NCBI RefSeq assembly: GCF_000155475.1
Contig: NZ_DS990391.1
Location: forward strand, 631,318-695,317
Direction of reading: 5' to 3'
DNA: 64,000 nucleotides
Source: Helicobacter cinaedi CCUG 18818 = ATCC BAA-847
GTDB taxonomy: Bacteria; Campylobacterota; Campylobacteria; Campylobacterales; Helicobacteraceae
Shown here: positions 47,418-60,140 of the stretch, piece after piece
How positions within the stretch are numbered: position 1 is the stretch's first letter
Layout of the letters: the number at the start of each line of letters is the position of its first letter
Translations under genes and position numbers: made by a program
The notes under the pieces: model-generated
Told to the model about the DNA's origin: nothing
Seen by the model: only the letters and a program-made list of their open reading frames with translations
Databases searched by the model: none

Positions 47418-47440
47418 GTTATATTAAAAATAAATATAAC
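47418..47440 (-). promoter_or_regulatory. Inverted repeat upstream of the peptide/C39 operon
   Basis: GTTATATT (47418-47425), 7-bp spacer, AATATAAC (47433-47440), ending 27 bp before the peptide start codon. It is AT-rich, so it may be an operator or overlap the -10 box. The 240-bp gap to gyrB has nothing else convincing. Confidence 0.45.
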
Positions 47441-47630
47441 GAAGTTCATTGTAAGTATTGAAAGTAAATTATGTTTTGTATAAGTTTTTTTGTTATGGAT
47501 AGAAAGGTAACAAGAAGATTCTAAAAAGCGTGAAAATAGAATCTTAATCGCTCTTTTTGTGGTTTTTCTTAGATTCTAAAGCGAGGATTCCATAGGCGAT
47601 AAAGCCTTTTTAGCGGTTTTGAGATGTAAA

Positions 47631-51049
<3,419 letters not shown>

Positions 51050-51146
51050 AAAATGTCCTTTAAAATATAGATTTAAAAGTAGGGGTAGTAGTAGAAGTGA
51101 AAATGTGAAAAAGCACTTCTAAACCGCCTAGAGCTTTATTTGAATG

Positions 51147-51252
51147 TGTGAATAATGCGTGTAGCTATATCACAAAATTTCCCGTTGATTATAGCTAAAA
51201 ATCCTTATTTTTGCCTAATTTTTCATACTTTTGGCGTTTTTGGTGTGGATAA
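51147..51252 (-). promoter_or_regulatory. dnaN promoter flanked by two DnaA-box-like sequences
   Basis: On the minus strand: TTATCCACA at 51244-51252 (a perfect consensus DnaA box), a -10 TATAAT at 51188-51193 preceded by TTTTTAGC, and TTATTCACA at 51147-51155 (a form used in Helicobacter). Both boxes point toward dnaN. They could let DnaA regulate dnaN-gyrB. Two boxes alone do not make an origin. The 290-bp gap holds otherwise only the divergent Mla promoter. Confidence 0.55.
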
Positions 51253-51298
51253 AGGAGCAGATTCTTATTTTGTGTAACCCAACATTACAAGCTTTTGT

Positions 51299-51304
51299 TA
51301 TAAT
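51299..51304 (+). promoter_or_regulatory. Extended -10 promoter of the Mla-type operon
   Basis: TGTTATAAT (TATAAT at 51299-51304), 36 bp before the mlaE-like start. No clear -35. Confidence 0.65.
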
Positions 51305-51339
51305 CTCTGGTTCAACTTAAGAGAGATTAAAGGGAAAGT

Positions 51340-52443
51340 ATGGATTTTAAAGTGAGCTTTGTAAGTGGTAGAATGCTTATAAAGTTTCAAGGGGCGTGCG
51401 ATTACTCACTTGATAAGAAGTCTAAAGATTTTCTTTCTAAACTCATTAGTGCAAATGAAAGAATCACCCTTGATTTTTTGGAGATTACAAAGGTAGATTT
51501 TGTATTTTGTGCTTTTATTTATGGGCTTTTAGAGGGGAAAGATTATGAGATTCTAAACGCAGATAGTCAAGTGAAAGAAATTTTTCAAAGTATGGTTGAA
51601 TCTCTGCCAAAGCTTGAAAATTCTAAGTCTAAATCACATTCTATGTTTTATGGTGCTTTATTTGATTTTGGAAAATTTTGTGAGAGATCCTACCAAAGTA
51701 GCCTTGATTTTTTAAATTTTTTCGGAATGTGTTCATTTTACTTTTTTCGCTCTTGTTGGAATCTTAGGCATTTTAAGCTTGGCTCTATAATGTATCATAT
51801 TAATGAATCTGGCTTTAAAGCTTTGCCTGTGGCATTACTCACAGCTTTTATTGTGAGCTATGCTATTGCGTTACAAGGGGTGTTGCAACTAGAAAAAATG
51901 GGTGTACCTTTAATGAGCGTGGAGATTGTGGCAAAGCTCTCTTTGCGTGAAATGGGACCTTTTATCTTGGCTATTGTAATAGCTGGGAGAAGCTCATCAT
52001 CTTTTGCCGCTCAAATAGGTGTGATGAATCTCACTGAAGAAAATGACGCGTTAAAAACGATGAATCTTAGCCTGTTTGATTATATCATATTACCTAGAAT
52101 CTTAGCTCTAGTCATTATTATGCCTTTGCTTGTGTTTTTAGCTGATGCGGTAAGTTTATTTGCGTGTTTTCTTGCGATTAATATGCAAACAGGTTTAGAT
52201 TTTATGCAGTATTTGGAGCGATTTTATGAGTATGTGGGGATTAATAATTTTTGGGTTGGTGTGATAAAAGCTCCATTTTTTGGTGCGGCAGTGGCACTTG
52301 TAGGGTGCTTTCGTGGGCTATATGTCAAGGGTGATACGGAATCTGTGGGGATTGAGACGACTAAGAGTGTAGTCAATGCGATTTTTTGGGTGATTTTAAT
52401 TAATGCGATTTTTTCAATTATCACCACGGGGCTAAATATATGA
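51340..52443 (+). CDS. MlaE-type ABC permease with N-terminal STAS-like domain
   Basis: 367 residues. The first ~100 look like a STAS domain (normally MlaB) fused in front; the rest is the MlaE fold with 5-6 membrane segments, including LTAFIVSYAIALQGVLQLEKMG, GPFILAIVIAGRSSSSFAAQIG and MNLTEENDALKTMN. With MlaF and MlaD it moves phospholipids between the inner and outer membranes. STAS-MlaE fusions are normal in Campylobacterota. ATGA overlap with the next gene. Confidence 0.92.
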   Translation: MDFKVSFVSGRMLIKFQGACDYSLDKKSKDFLSKLISANERITLDFLEITKVDFVFCAFIYGLLEGKDYEILNADSQVKEIFQSMVESLPKLENSKSKSHSMFYGALFDFGKFCERSYQSSLDFLNFFGMCSFYFFRSCWNLRHFKLGSIMYHINESGFKALPVALLTAFIVSYAIALQGVLQLEKMGVPLMSVEIVAKLSLREMGPFILAIVIAGRSSSSFAAQIGVMNLTEENDALKTMNLSLFDYIILPRILALVIIMPLLVFLADAVSLFACFLAINMQTGLDFMQYLERFYEYVGINNFWVGVIKAPFFGAAVALVGCFRGLYVKGDTESVGIETTKSVVNAIFWVILINAIFSIITTGLNI

Positions 52444-53237
52444 ATATTATTCGTGTTGAAGAGCTTTATACGCAGTATGGGGAGAATATTATTCACAATG
52501 GGATTAGCTTTGCTGTGAAAAAAGGTGAAATCTTTGGAATCTTAGGCGGTAGTGGCAGTGGCAAAAGCACCTTATTAAAAAATATGCTTTTTTTGGAGAA
52601 GCCTAGAAGTGGTAAAATTGAATTTTTTAATGAAAATATTTTGGACATAGCAGAATCTAAACGCGATAGAATCTTAAATCGCTGTGGCGTGATGTTTCAG
52701 TTTGGGGCGTTGTTTTCTTCTATGAATGTTTTAGATAATGTCGGCTTTTTACTTACTCAGAAAAGTCATTATGATAATGCCACAATAGAGCGTTTATCAA
52801 GAATGTGGCTTGATTTAGTAGGATTAGATTCTAAAGTAGTGGATAAATACCCCTATGAGCTATCTGGCGGAATGAAAAAGCGTGTAGCTCTCGCTCGGGC
52901 ATTGGCATTAAGCCCTGATATTTTATTTTTAGATGAGCCTACAAGTGGGCTTGATTTACAAAGTGCGGAGCGGTTTGATAGGCTGATTTTAAAGCTCAAG
53001 GAAATTTTAAAGATCACCATTGTGATGGTAACGCACGATTTAGATTCTATAAAAGATAGTGTGGATAGGCTAATTTTGCTAGAAGATAAGGCAATAGTGT
53101 TTGAGGGAAGTTTAGATGAGCTTTACACCCAAAAGAAGCAGGGCTTTACTCAAGCTAAGATATTCTCTGGCAAAAGGGGAGAGCGATTTTGGCAGGATTT
53201 TGATGAGCGGAATTTGCATAAGACTAAGTTAAACTAG
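52440..53237 (+). CDS. MlaF-type ABC transporter ATPase
   Basis: 265 residues. Walker A LGGSGSGKSTLLKN (about 33-46), Q-loop FQFGALF, signature YELSGGMKKRVALARALA (about 139-156), Walker B ILFLDEPTSG and switch His VMVTHD. It powers the lipid transporter with the permease. The start overlaps the permease stop. Confidence 0.94.
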   Translation: MNIIRVEELYTQYGENIIHNGISFAVKKGEIFGILGGSGSGKSTLLKNMLFLEKPRSGKIEFFNENILDIAESKRDRILNRCGVMFQFGALFSSMNVLDNVGFLLTQKSHYDNATIERLSRMWLDLVGLDSKVVDKYPYELSGGMKKRVALARALALSPDILFLDEPTSGLDLQSAERFDRLILKLKEILKITIVMVTHDLDSIKDSVDRLILLEDKAIVFEGSLDELYTQKKQGFTQAKIFSGKRGERFWQDFDERNLHKTKLN

Positions 53238-53246
53238 GAGTGAGAT

Positions 53247-54008
53247 ATGGAAAGAAATGTGCGGTATGTGTGGATTGGAGCGATATTTTTTATAATTTTA
53301 ATCTTAATGATTCTCTTTGTGCTGTGGCTTAATCGCTTTGAGCTAGATTCAGCAAAATATACGCGATATTACGCATATAGTGCCGATGAGGTAAGTGGAG
53401 TAGGCACAAATACGCCTATTCACTATAAGGGTATAAGTGTCGGCAGAGTGCAGTCTGTGGGCTTTAAAGATATAAAAAGTGGGGTTATTGCTATTGCTAT
53501 GCTTATAGATTCAAAGCTTGAGATAAAGCAAAATGCTAAAGTCATCGTGGCTTCACAGGGACTAGCAGGGGCAAATTATCTTTCACTCATTCAGGGTGAA
53601 GGCGAGACATTACAAGCTAATGAGCAAGGAGATAGGGTGATTATGCTTGATAAGGGAGGGTTGGATAAGATTCTAGGTAAGGCTGGGGAGATTAGTGAAG
53701 ATATGACCGCCCTACTTGCTAATCTTAATCGCACTTTTAATGAAGAAAATCTTAATAATCTTACAGAGATGATAAAGGAGCTAAGAAGTAGCACAAGCTC
53801 CCTAGCAAGTCTTAGCGCACAAATGGATAAAAATATGAAAAATGGCGAATATAATGTGCGTGAAATTCTCACTCCTACGCTGTTGCAGTTGCAGGGGAGT
53901 TTGCAAGATATGAGTAGGTTTTTTAACACAGCCACGCGTTTTGTGGATAAGGTGGATAAAAATCCTTATGATAGCCTTTTTGGCAAACAAAATGACAAAT
54001 CTAAATAA
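53247..54008 (+). CDS. MlaD-type MCE-domain protein
   Basis: 253 residues with one N-terminal membrane helix (about 10-32) and an MCE beta-barrel domain (about 40-120, VSGVGTNTPIHYKGISVGRV, ASQGLAGANYLSL), then a helical coiled-coil tail. It forms the periplasmic lipid-carrying ring. Good GGAG ribosome site; co-transcribed with the flanking genes. Confidence 0.93.
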   Translation: MERNVRYVWIGAIFFIILILMILFVLWLNRFELDSAKYTRYYAYSADEVSGVGTNTPIHYKGISVGRVQSVGFKDIKSGVIAIAMLIDSKLEIKQNAKVIVASQGLAGANYLSLIQGEGETLQANEQGDRVIMLDKGGLDKILGKAGEISEDMTALLANLNRTFNEENLNNLTEMIKELRSSTSSLASLSAQMDKNMKNGEYNVREILTPTLLQLQGSLQDMSRFFNTATRFVDKVDKNPYDSLFGKQNDKSK

Positions 54009-54017
54009 GGGGATTAA

Positions 54018-54623
54018 ATGAGTAAAAAATATAGAATCTTAGGGCTTGGAATAGTAACTATACTTACGCTTAGTAGCTGTGTAGATGTGAAAATCGCCTC
54101 ACAGATTCCAAAGGTAACATACTTGAGTTTGCAAAAGCTTCAAACTCAAGCAAATGACGCAAAGTGCAAGGCTAATAAAGGCAAAATCGGGCTATTGCAA
54201 GTGAATGCTAATGCACCTTTTAATGATACGGCTATTATTTTACACAACACACAAACACTGCAAATAAGTGAATTAGAGCATAAAAAGTGGGTAGATTCCC
54301 CAAACAAAATGTTAGAATCTAATCTCTTACAAGCCTTAGAGCAAAACTGCTTTCAAGTGGCAATCTCGCCCTTTGGCACACAAAAATTAAATAAGATTCT
54401 AAAACTTTCTTTGCTTGGCTTACAAGTGGTAGAAGATGGCGGTAAATACAAGGCACAAATGAGTGTGTTTTATGAAGTGCTGAATACTTCAACGACACAA
54501 AGTAGCAAAAGTGGCATTATCACGCAAGAAGTGGCATTGCAAAGCCTAGAAGATGAAAGCTTTGCTAAAAATTTTGTGAAAGCAAATGAGCTTGTGATAG
54601 ACAAGCTCTTAAAGCAACTCTAA
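54018..54623 (+). CDS. ABC-type transport auxiliary lipoprotein
   Basis: 201 residues with the lipobox TLSSC (Cys about 21). Its position after the MCE gene and the folding pattern suggest the auxiliary lipoprotein family (PqiC/ABC_trans_aux type), which bridges to the outer membrane. It ends the Mla-type operon, 17 bp from the convergent membrane gene. Confidence 0.75.
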   Translation: MSKKYRILGLGIVTILTLSSCVDVKIASQIPKVTYLSLQKLQTQANDAKCKANKGKIGLLQVNANAPFNDTAIILHNTQTLQISELEHKKWVDSPNKMLESNLLQALEQNCFQVAISPFGTQKLNKILKLSLLGLQVVEDGGKYKAQMSVFYEVLNTSTTQSSKSGIITQEVALQSLEDESFAKNFVKANELVIDKLLKQL

Positions 54624-54640
54624 GAGCTTTCACATAGAAT

Positions 54641-56500
54641 CTAGCTTATAGATTCTGCCCTTTGCCTATTCAAGAATAGAATCTTAGCTATCTCCCATAA
54701 CATACCAAAAAAGAGCAGGATAAAAAATACACTTAATCTTGGGAAAAATATAAAATCTGCTATTAAGCCCACAAAGCTTAGGGCAAATAAAACATTATAC
54801 TGCCAAAATAGCCCCAAAAGCATAAGGCTAAAAAGAATGATAAAAAACACGCGGATTTCCATTGCCTCCCAATCCCGAATAGCAATGCCATAAACAATGC
54901 TATGAAGATAACCATTTAGGGTTATATCGAGATATTTTATACAAAATACAATCATAGCACTAAAACAAAGCACAAGACAAAGTCTAAGATGTGTAAGGCT
55001 TTGATACTTAGAATCTGCCCCCGTGAGCTTTGAGAGAGCAAACAAAAAAAGCAAAATAAAAGAGATAACAAAATAGCTAGATAGAAGTGTCGTGTAGTTA
55101 GCATTATATGCAGACTCGCCCCAAAAGTGCAAATAAGATAAAAAAGGATAAATGCCCATAAATATGTTAAATAATACAAGCAAAAGCAAGGAAAAATACT
55201 CCATTTTGAGCCTTTGTAAGCTTAAGCTAAGAAAGAAGCCAAGTAACGACGCTACAACAGCCTTGACTAACGCAAATGTAATGTCATTAAAGAAAAGAAT
55301 GAGAAAGATTAGCCCACTGATACTTCCGCATATCCATAGTTTAGAAAATAGCCTTATAAACTTCCCAAAGAAGCTTTCACTCTCACCAAAAAATCTCACG
55401 CAATAAAAGCCAATCATCGCAAAAATATAAAATGTAGCAGCATCTAAATACATAGCAAAATGGCCATTCACCAAATAACTCACTAAATAACATATCCATA
55501 TTATGCCAAGAACCCCCGCAAACGCCCTTTGCCTTATATGCCATATTAAAAGCGGCAAAAAACAGAACAGGGCAGGTATGAGCGTTGCCTCTTTTTCAAT
55601 ATTTTTAAGGCGATAAAAGCGATCTGGAGATACACTTAAAACTATAATCAAATATGTCAAAACAATATACGCCGCTACAACAAGCCAGATTTTCATATAT
55701 GTCCCGCTATATTGCCATAACCCCAAAAGTAGTAGCCCCATTCCACCATAAAACATATAAAGAAAGCAAACAAAATCTTCATAAGTATAGAAGAGAGTAC
55801 CTATTACCATAGAACTAAAGCCTACAAGCAAAAATCCCGCACAGAAAAGCACAATGCTTAAAAGCATTGTTTTAAAATCTAGGCTAAATTGCTTTATATC
55901 CAAAATTTTTGTGAGATTTGGCACAAGGATAATGCTATAAAACAAGCTTATAAAAGTCCCCACCACAACAAGAAAAATGACAACAGATTTTACTTCATAT
56001 TTTACTTCATACTCTATATTTTCAAACATTACCCGCACACACGCCATAATGATGACAAGAATCACAAGAGAGATGTAAAAATATTTTGGCGTAATAAAGC
56101 GGATAAAAAAGCTTGAAAAGTAAGAGAAGTTAGAATCTACGGAATGAGCAGATTCTTCTATCAATTCCTTATGCAAAGTCTTTAGCCTTTTAGCTGTGAT
56201 TCTTACATTGAGTGCAAAAAGCACAAAGCCACCTATAAGGACAATAATTGCCATTATGATAACAATGCCATTGACAATGTTAGAATCTATAAAGCCAATC
56301 CATGGCAATATCGCCCCTAAGCTCCCGCCTAAAAACGCCACCAAAATGACTTGTGCAAAAATCACCCGCCAATATCTTTCACTCTCCATTAAGCTAAGGC
56401 TTTTAAATCTTATAAGATCATCTAGCTCAAATCTTAGCTCTCTAAAAAGCGTTGCCAAAGCCCTAAAAGGCGAAAGGATAGATTGTTTTAATGCCGACAT
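54641..56500 (-). CDS. Large polytopic inner-membrane protein (DUF4153-like)
   Basis: 619 residues with about 14-16 membrane helices spread evenly and a short N-terminal cytoplasmic part beginning MSALKQSILSPFRALATLFRE. The helix-rich layout with few charged loops resembles DUF4153-type proteins; this assignment is a weak guess. No catalytic motif is seen. It stands alone, convergent with the Mla-type operon. Confidence 0.7.
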   Translation of the reverse strand: MSALKQSILSPFRALATLFRELRFELDDLIRFKSLSLMESERYWRVIFAQVILVAFLGGSLGAILPWIGFIDSNIVNGIVIIMAIIVLIGGFVLFALNVRITAKRLKTLHKELIEESAHSVDSNFSYFSSFFIRFITPKYFYISLVILVIIMACVRVMFENIEYEVKYEVKSVVIFLVVVGTFISLFYSIILVPNLTKILDIKQFSLDFKTMLLSIVLFCAGFLLVGFSSMVIGTLFYTYEDFVCFLYMFYGGMGLLLLGLWQYSGTYMKIWLVVAAYIVLTYLIIVLSVSPDRFYRLKNIEKEATLIPALFCFLPLLIWHIRQRAFAGVLGIIWICYLVSYLVNGHFAMYLDAATFYIFAMIGFYCVRFFGESESFFGKFIRLFSKLWICGSISGLIFLILFFNDITFALVKAVVASLLGFFLSLSLQRLKMEYFSLLLLVLFNIFMGIYPFLSYLHFWGESAYNANYTTLLSSYFVISFILLFLFALSKLTGADSKYQSLTHLRLCLVLCFSAMIVFCIKYLDITLNGYLHSIVYGIAIRDWEAMEIRVFFIILFSLMLLGLFWQYNVLFALSFVGLIADFIFFPRLSVFFILLFFGMLWEIAKILFLNRQRAESIS

Positions 56501-56650
56501 AAGAGTTCCTTAAAAATGTGAAATGTTTAAGATATAGGGTGTGGATTATACATTAAGTGTTTAAATCTTTTTGTTGTTGCATAACTCTTAGAATCCCAAT
56601 TATAAAGCGAGATTCTAGAATTTTACTTAGAATAAATGATTGAAAGTCCT

Positions 56651-56807
56651 ACGCTTAAAGTATATCTTTAAGCGTGTAAAAATTAATCGCACGCAGTGCC
56701 ACCTCTTAAAGCGTTGTAGGGGGTGAGCGGCACGACTGCGAACGATTTTTAAGGGGAGGGAGCGACTTCGCGTGCAGTAGCGAAGCTACAAACCCACACT
56801 TGCAAAT
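56651..56807 (+). repeat. ~157-bp inverted dispersed repeat, copy A
   Basis: Begins with hairpin ACGCTTAAAG-6 nt-TTTAAGCGT (56651-56673) and ends ...TAGCGAAGCTACA..ACTTGCAAAT. Its central ~100 bp match the reverse complement of 63555-63704 with about three differences. Contains several GC-richer blocks unlike the AT-rich surroundings. It fills most of the 430-bp gene-free gap 56501-56931. Confidence 0.9.
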
Positions 56808-56867
56808 ATGACAAGATTCTAAAACTTTAAAAAGAGAGAAAATAAGAAACAAGATTAAAAAAGAAAC

Positions 56868-56881
56868 AGATTCTAGAATCT
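56868..56881 (-). terminator. AGATTCTAGAATCT palindrome after thyX
   Basis: A 14-bp perfect palindrome of the over-represented word, about 50 bp downstream of thyX. A possible terminator or paired word site. Confidence 0.35.
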
Positions 56882-56931
56882 AAGATTACCCTTATTCCCC
56901 TTGCTGTATTAAGCAAAATAAAGACTAGATT

Positions 56932-57591
56932 CTAATGCGTGGGGGGTTGGGCTATGCAGTCTTTGAAAATAAACTTATGCTTTTCTGGCAAAGATTCAAA
57001 TATCGCTAAAGCCAAAGCCCGAATCTCCCAAAGGGCGGATTTTGAGCTTCTAAGGGATAGGAAATTTTGCAAACTTCTAGCATTGATAGAAAAGCTAAGC
57101 TCCGTGCGGTAAGATTCAGGCATAGCAAATTTAGCGATGTCATTGCTGATGTTTTCACTTAGAATCTGGCGTAAATTTTCTAGGGCGTGAATGGAGGCGT
57201 GATTCACCCTTTCACTACTTGTAAAAACGATAAACTTTTCCGCCCTTTGTGTGTTTATCTCATTTATAGGTAAAAAGCTAGGCTCATCTTTTAGCTCTTT
57301 TAGCGTGTAGCGGGAGCTTTTCACACTAAAGCTTGCCATACGATGTCGTGCGAGCTCTTGCAGACACGCCCTTGAAATGCCCTTGATATAAAAATTATAA
57401 GTTAAATGCTCTAAGGTGCTTGCGTGTTTAAATTTATTCCCTACTCTATCAATGAGTTCTATATCTTTCTCTCCGCCACAATCGCCCTTATCAAAGCTCT
57501 GCCAACAAGTGCGAATAGCATTACTACAAATATGCAGGGGCGTGTGGTGCAAAAGTGTGATGTCAATCTTACACGAGATTTTTTCTACCAT
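56932..57591 (-). CDS. thyX: Flavin-dependent thymidylate synthase ThyX
   Basis: Makes dTMP from dUMP with FAD and folate. 219 residues. The ThyX motif RHRMASFSVKSSRYT (about 85-99) matches RHRxxS..xxSxRY, and the C-terminal LRSSKSALWEIRALA is the substrate-binding end. It is divergent from the DUF354-like gene. Confidence 0.96.
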   Translation of the reverse strand: MVEKISCKIDITLLHHTPLHICSNAIRTCWQSFDKGDCGGEKDIELIDRVGNKFKHASTLEHLTYNFYIKGISRACLQELARHRMASFSVKSSRYTLKELKDEPSFLPINEINTQRAEKFIVFTSSERVNHASIHALENLRQILSENISNDIAKFAMPESYRTELSFSINARSLQNFLSLRSSKSALWEIRALALAIFESLPEKHKFIFKDCIAQPPTH

Positions 57592-57685
57592 TATGAATCT
57601 CCTTAAAATATTTCAACTTGTGCTAGAATCTTAACGCATTTTTAACTACACAAATACAACATCAAACAAAACACAAGGGCAAAAG

Positions 57686-58822
57686 ATGATTTGGCTTGAT
57701 ATTATTGATCCAAAATATGTGCTGTTTTTTAAGTCTATTTTGCCAAGGCTCAAGGCTTTAGATTCAGTGATTGTTACCACGCGTGAGAGTAAGGACTATG
57801 ATGAGTGCATTAGGCTTTTAAGGCTTTTTAAGATAGAGCATCATTGTATCGGTGGCTATGGTGGGGCGAGTAAGCTAGGTAAATTTGAATCTAGGCTTAA
57901 TCGGCAAAAAGGCTTTTTGGAGCTATTTGCTAGATTAAACGAGATTCCAAAGGTTTTTATCACCGGAGCGAGTGTTGATGGGGTGCAGTGTGCGTATGGG
58001 CTAGGGATACCGGTGGTGCATTTTGCCGATACGCCAGTGGCTAATGAAAAATTCTCTTTAGAATCTATAACGATTTTATCCCGCCTGACACTTCCGCTTT
58101 CTCATCTTGTATTCCGCCCTTTTGTCGTGCCAGAGATTTGCTATACAAGCTTGGGGCTAAGCCCCGCTCAAGTGGTGGAATATGACTTTATTGATGTGGC
58201 GTTATGGCTAGATTCTATTCCTTTACATTATGATTTGGAATCGCCACAAAGGAGGGCGTTTTGCGAGAAGTTGGGGCTAGATTCTGCCTTGCCTATTATT
58301 TTGGTGCGTGAGGAAGAGTATAAGGCACATTATGTCAAGCACAAACTGCCCATTATTTATGAGAGCTTTGCCCTTTTAGCTAGGAGACTTAAGGCTAATG
58401 TGCTATGTATGCCTCGCTATGGCAAAGATGAGCTAGAATCTTGTCTCTCACAGCTCCCACAAGATTCAAAAAGTCGCTTTAAGATTTTACATCATAAGCT
58501 AGAGCCAAAGGATTTTTATCCCTTTGTTGATGTGCTTTTAGGCGGTGGTGGGACTATGAATCTAGAGGCGTGTTATCTTGGGATTCCTGTGATTTCTACT
58601 CGCTCACTTTTGCTTTTTCACGATAGATTTTTGCTTGATAATGCTTTGATGAAACACGCTAAAAGCACCACTGAAGCGGTGGATAAGATTATAGAGATTT
58701 TATCTAAGCCCCATTTATATGAAAGGCAAGATTCCCTTTTTGTTAAAAATGGTGTGGATACGGATATGTTTATCTCGCATATCAAAGCACTCGTGGAATC
58801 CCCTAAGCCTTCAAAATTTTAA
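57686..58822 (+). CDS. DUF354-family protein (GT-B/epimerase-like)
   Basis: 378 residues. Begins MIWLDIIDPKYVLFFKSILP, with HFADTPVANEK, FRPFVVPEI and the C-terminal LLGGGGTMNLEACYLGIPVIS, which matches the UDP-GlcNAc 2-epimerase/GT-B-like DUF354 group. The role is unknown, possibly in surface sugar synthesis. It ends 200 bp before the secretion operon; an unusual hairpin lies between. Confidence 0.8.
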   Translation: MIWLDIIDPKYVLFFKSILPRLKALDSVIVTTRESKDYDECIRLLRLFKIEHHCIGGYGGASKLGKFESRLNRQKGFLELFARLNEIPKVFITGASVDGVQCAYGLGIPVVHFADTPVANEKFSLESITILSRLTLPLSHLVFRPFVVPEICYTSLGLSPAQVVEYDFIDVALWLDSIPLHYDLESPQRRAFCEKLGLDSALPIILVREEEYKAHYVKHKLPIIYESFALLARRLKANVLCMPRYGKDELESCLSQLPQDSKSRFKILHHKLEPKDFYPFVDVLLGGGGTMNLEACYLGIPVISTRSLLLFHDRFLLDNALMKHAKSTTEAVDKIIEILSKPHLYERQDSLFVKNGVDTDMFISHIKALVESPKPSKF

Positions 58823-58903
58823 ATGCGTAACATACAATCTCCTTTCGTTTTAAAGTATGACAGGGAGAGTGTAGAAAATTATGTATGTAAAATCATTTTT
58901 GTC

Positions 58904-58936
58904 TCCTTATATTTGTATGGATTACAAATATAAGGA
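58904..58936. terminator. Perfect 14-bp AT-rich stem-loop between convergent genes
   Basis: TCCTTATATTTGTA (58904-58917), 5-nt loop, TACAAATATAAGGA (58923-58936). Lies between the convergent DUF354-like gene and the secretion operon. No T-run follows, so termination is uncertain; it may protect mRNA ends. Confidence 0.55.
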
Positions 58937-59024
58937 TTAGTGAGAAATAATTGCCATTGTTGGATTTATTAGTTTTCCTTAATAGTGTAAAAATGGTGCG
59001 GATTGTATCAAAACTTTTTGATTT

Positions 59025-60140
59025 TCAAGCCCCAAAGGCATACACGCTCATATCCCACATCGGCACAAAAATCCCTAATGCCAAAAAGAGCAGTAAAATC
59101 CCCATAGTAAGGCTAAGGCTTGGCTCTATAAGGGATATAAGCATATCGGTTTTTTCAGTGGCGATTTCTTCAAAATGTTTAGCACATACTTCAAGCATTT
59201 CTGCTAGATTTCCGCTTTGCTCCCCGGCGTTAATAAGGGCTAGGGCAATATCATCAAGGGCGTTTTGCTCTTTTAAACTCACTGATAATGCTTTGCCATT
59301 TTTTACAGATTCTAGGGCGGATTCAAACTTTGCTTTAAGGGCAAGATTGCTTATGTCTTTGCTTAAAGCTAGGGCTAAGTCCATAGGCGTGGCGGATTTA
59401 AGCTGGATATAGAGCGAAAAGCTGTATTGATAATAAAAATGTGCTTTTATAATTGCTCCAACAAGCGGGATATGTAAGATATAGGCGTGAATCTTAGCCT
59501 TAAAATGCAAAGTATTTTTATACGCATACCCAAATAGAGCCACAGCACAAAGCACACATAGTGCAAAAATCAGCCCAAAGTCTATAAAAAATGTTTGCAT
59601 AAAAAGCAGAATCCGCGTATAGATAGGCAGCTCAATTTGCATAGAGAGAAACATTTCTAAAAACTGCGGCAGCACAAACGCTACAAGCACCATAAATGCC
59701 CCCATAATGCTAAGAAACACGAGAATGGGGTAGAAAAGGGTGCGTTTGAGTTTATTTTTATTCTTATATTCCTTTGTGAGATGAGAACTCAGCATACTAA
59801 AAATTTCTTTCAATTCTCCGCTTTTTTCCCCTAAAGTTATCATTTGATAGCTCATATCGCCAAACACATTTCTATACTTTTTGAATCCAAAAGAGAGATT
59901 CTGCCCTAGTTGTAAGTGGTAGGCAATATCTTGTAAAATTTCTTTAAGCCTTGTATTTTTAGCATTATCCGCACATATTTGTATGATATGTAAAAGTGGC
60001 AGATGAGATTGTAGCATTGTGGATATTTGTAAAAACAGCATACTTATATCTTTTGTGGAGATATACCCCTGAAGCGAAAAAAATGCCGTGTGTTTGAATG
60101 TGTTCTTAAATGCGTTTTGTGTCTCACTCATAGCCGACAT
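59025..60140 (-). CDS. ctsF: GspF/PilC-type inner-membrane platform protein (CtsF-like)
   Basis: 371 residues, two GspF domains, with membrane helices at about 150-175, 200-220 and 345-365; conserved LGEKSGELKEIFSMLSSHL (about 90-108) and ALINAGEQSGNLAEMLE (about 285-302). It is the platform of a type II secretion/type IV pilus-like machine. Order secretin-ATPase-platform and lineage point to the Campylobacter transformation gene ctsF. Overlaps the ATPase gene by 13 bp. Confidence 0.8.
   Translation of the reverse strand: MSAMSETQNAFKNTFKHTAFFSLQGYISTKDISMLFLQISTMLQSHLPLLHIIQICADNAKNTRLKEILQDIAYHLQLGQNLSFGFKKYRNVFGDMSYQMITLGEKSGELKEIFSMLSSHLTKEYKNKNKLKRTLFYPILVFLSIMGAFMVLVAFVLPQFLEMFLSMQIELPIYTRILLFMQTFFIDFGLIFALCVLCAVALFGYAYKNTLHFKAKIHAYILHIPLVGAIIKAHFYYQYSFSLYIQLKSATPMDLALALSKDISNLALKAKFESALESVKNGKALSVSLKEQNALDDIALALINAGEQSGNLAEMLEVCAKHFEEIATEKTDMLISLIEPSLSLTMGILLLFLALGIFVPMWDMSVYAFGA

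Noticed and set aside
51050-51339. Possible replication origin next to dnaN
   Set aside because: Only two DnaA-like boxes, no AT-rich unwinding cluster with repeated boxes, and dnaA is not here; the intergenic space is explained by two divergent promoters.
58951-59412. Plus-strand frame at the end of the GspF-like gene
   Set aside because: Overlaps the conserved GspF C-terminus in antisense; no ribosome site.
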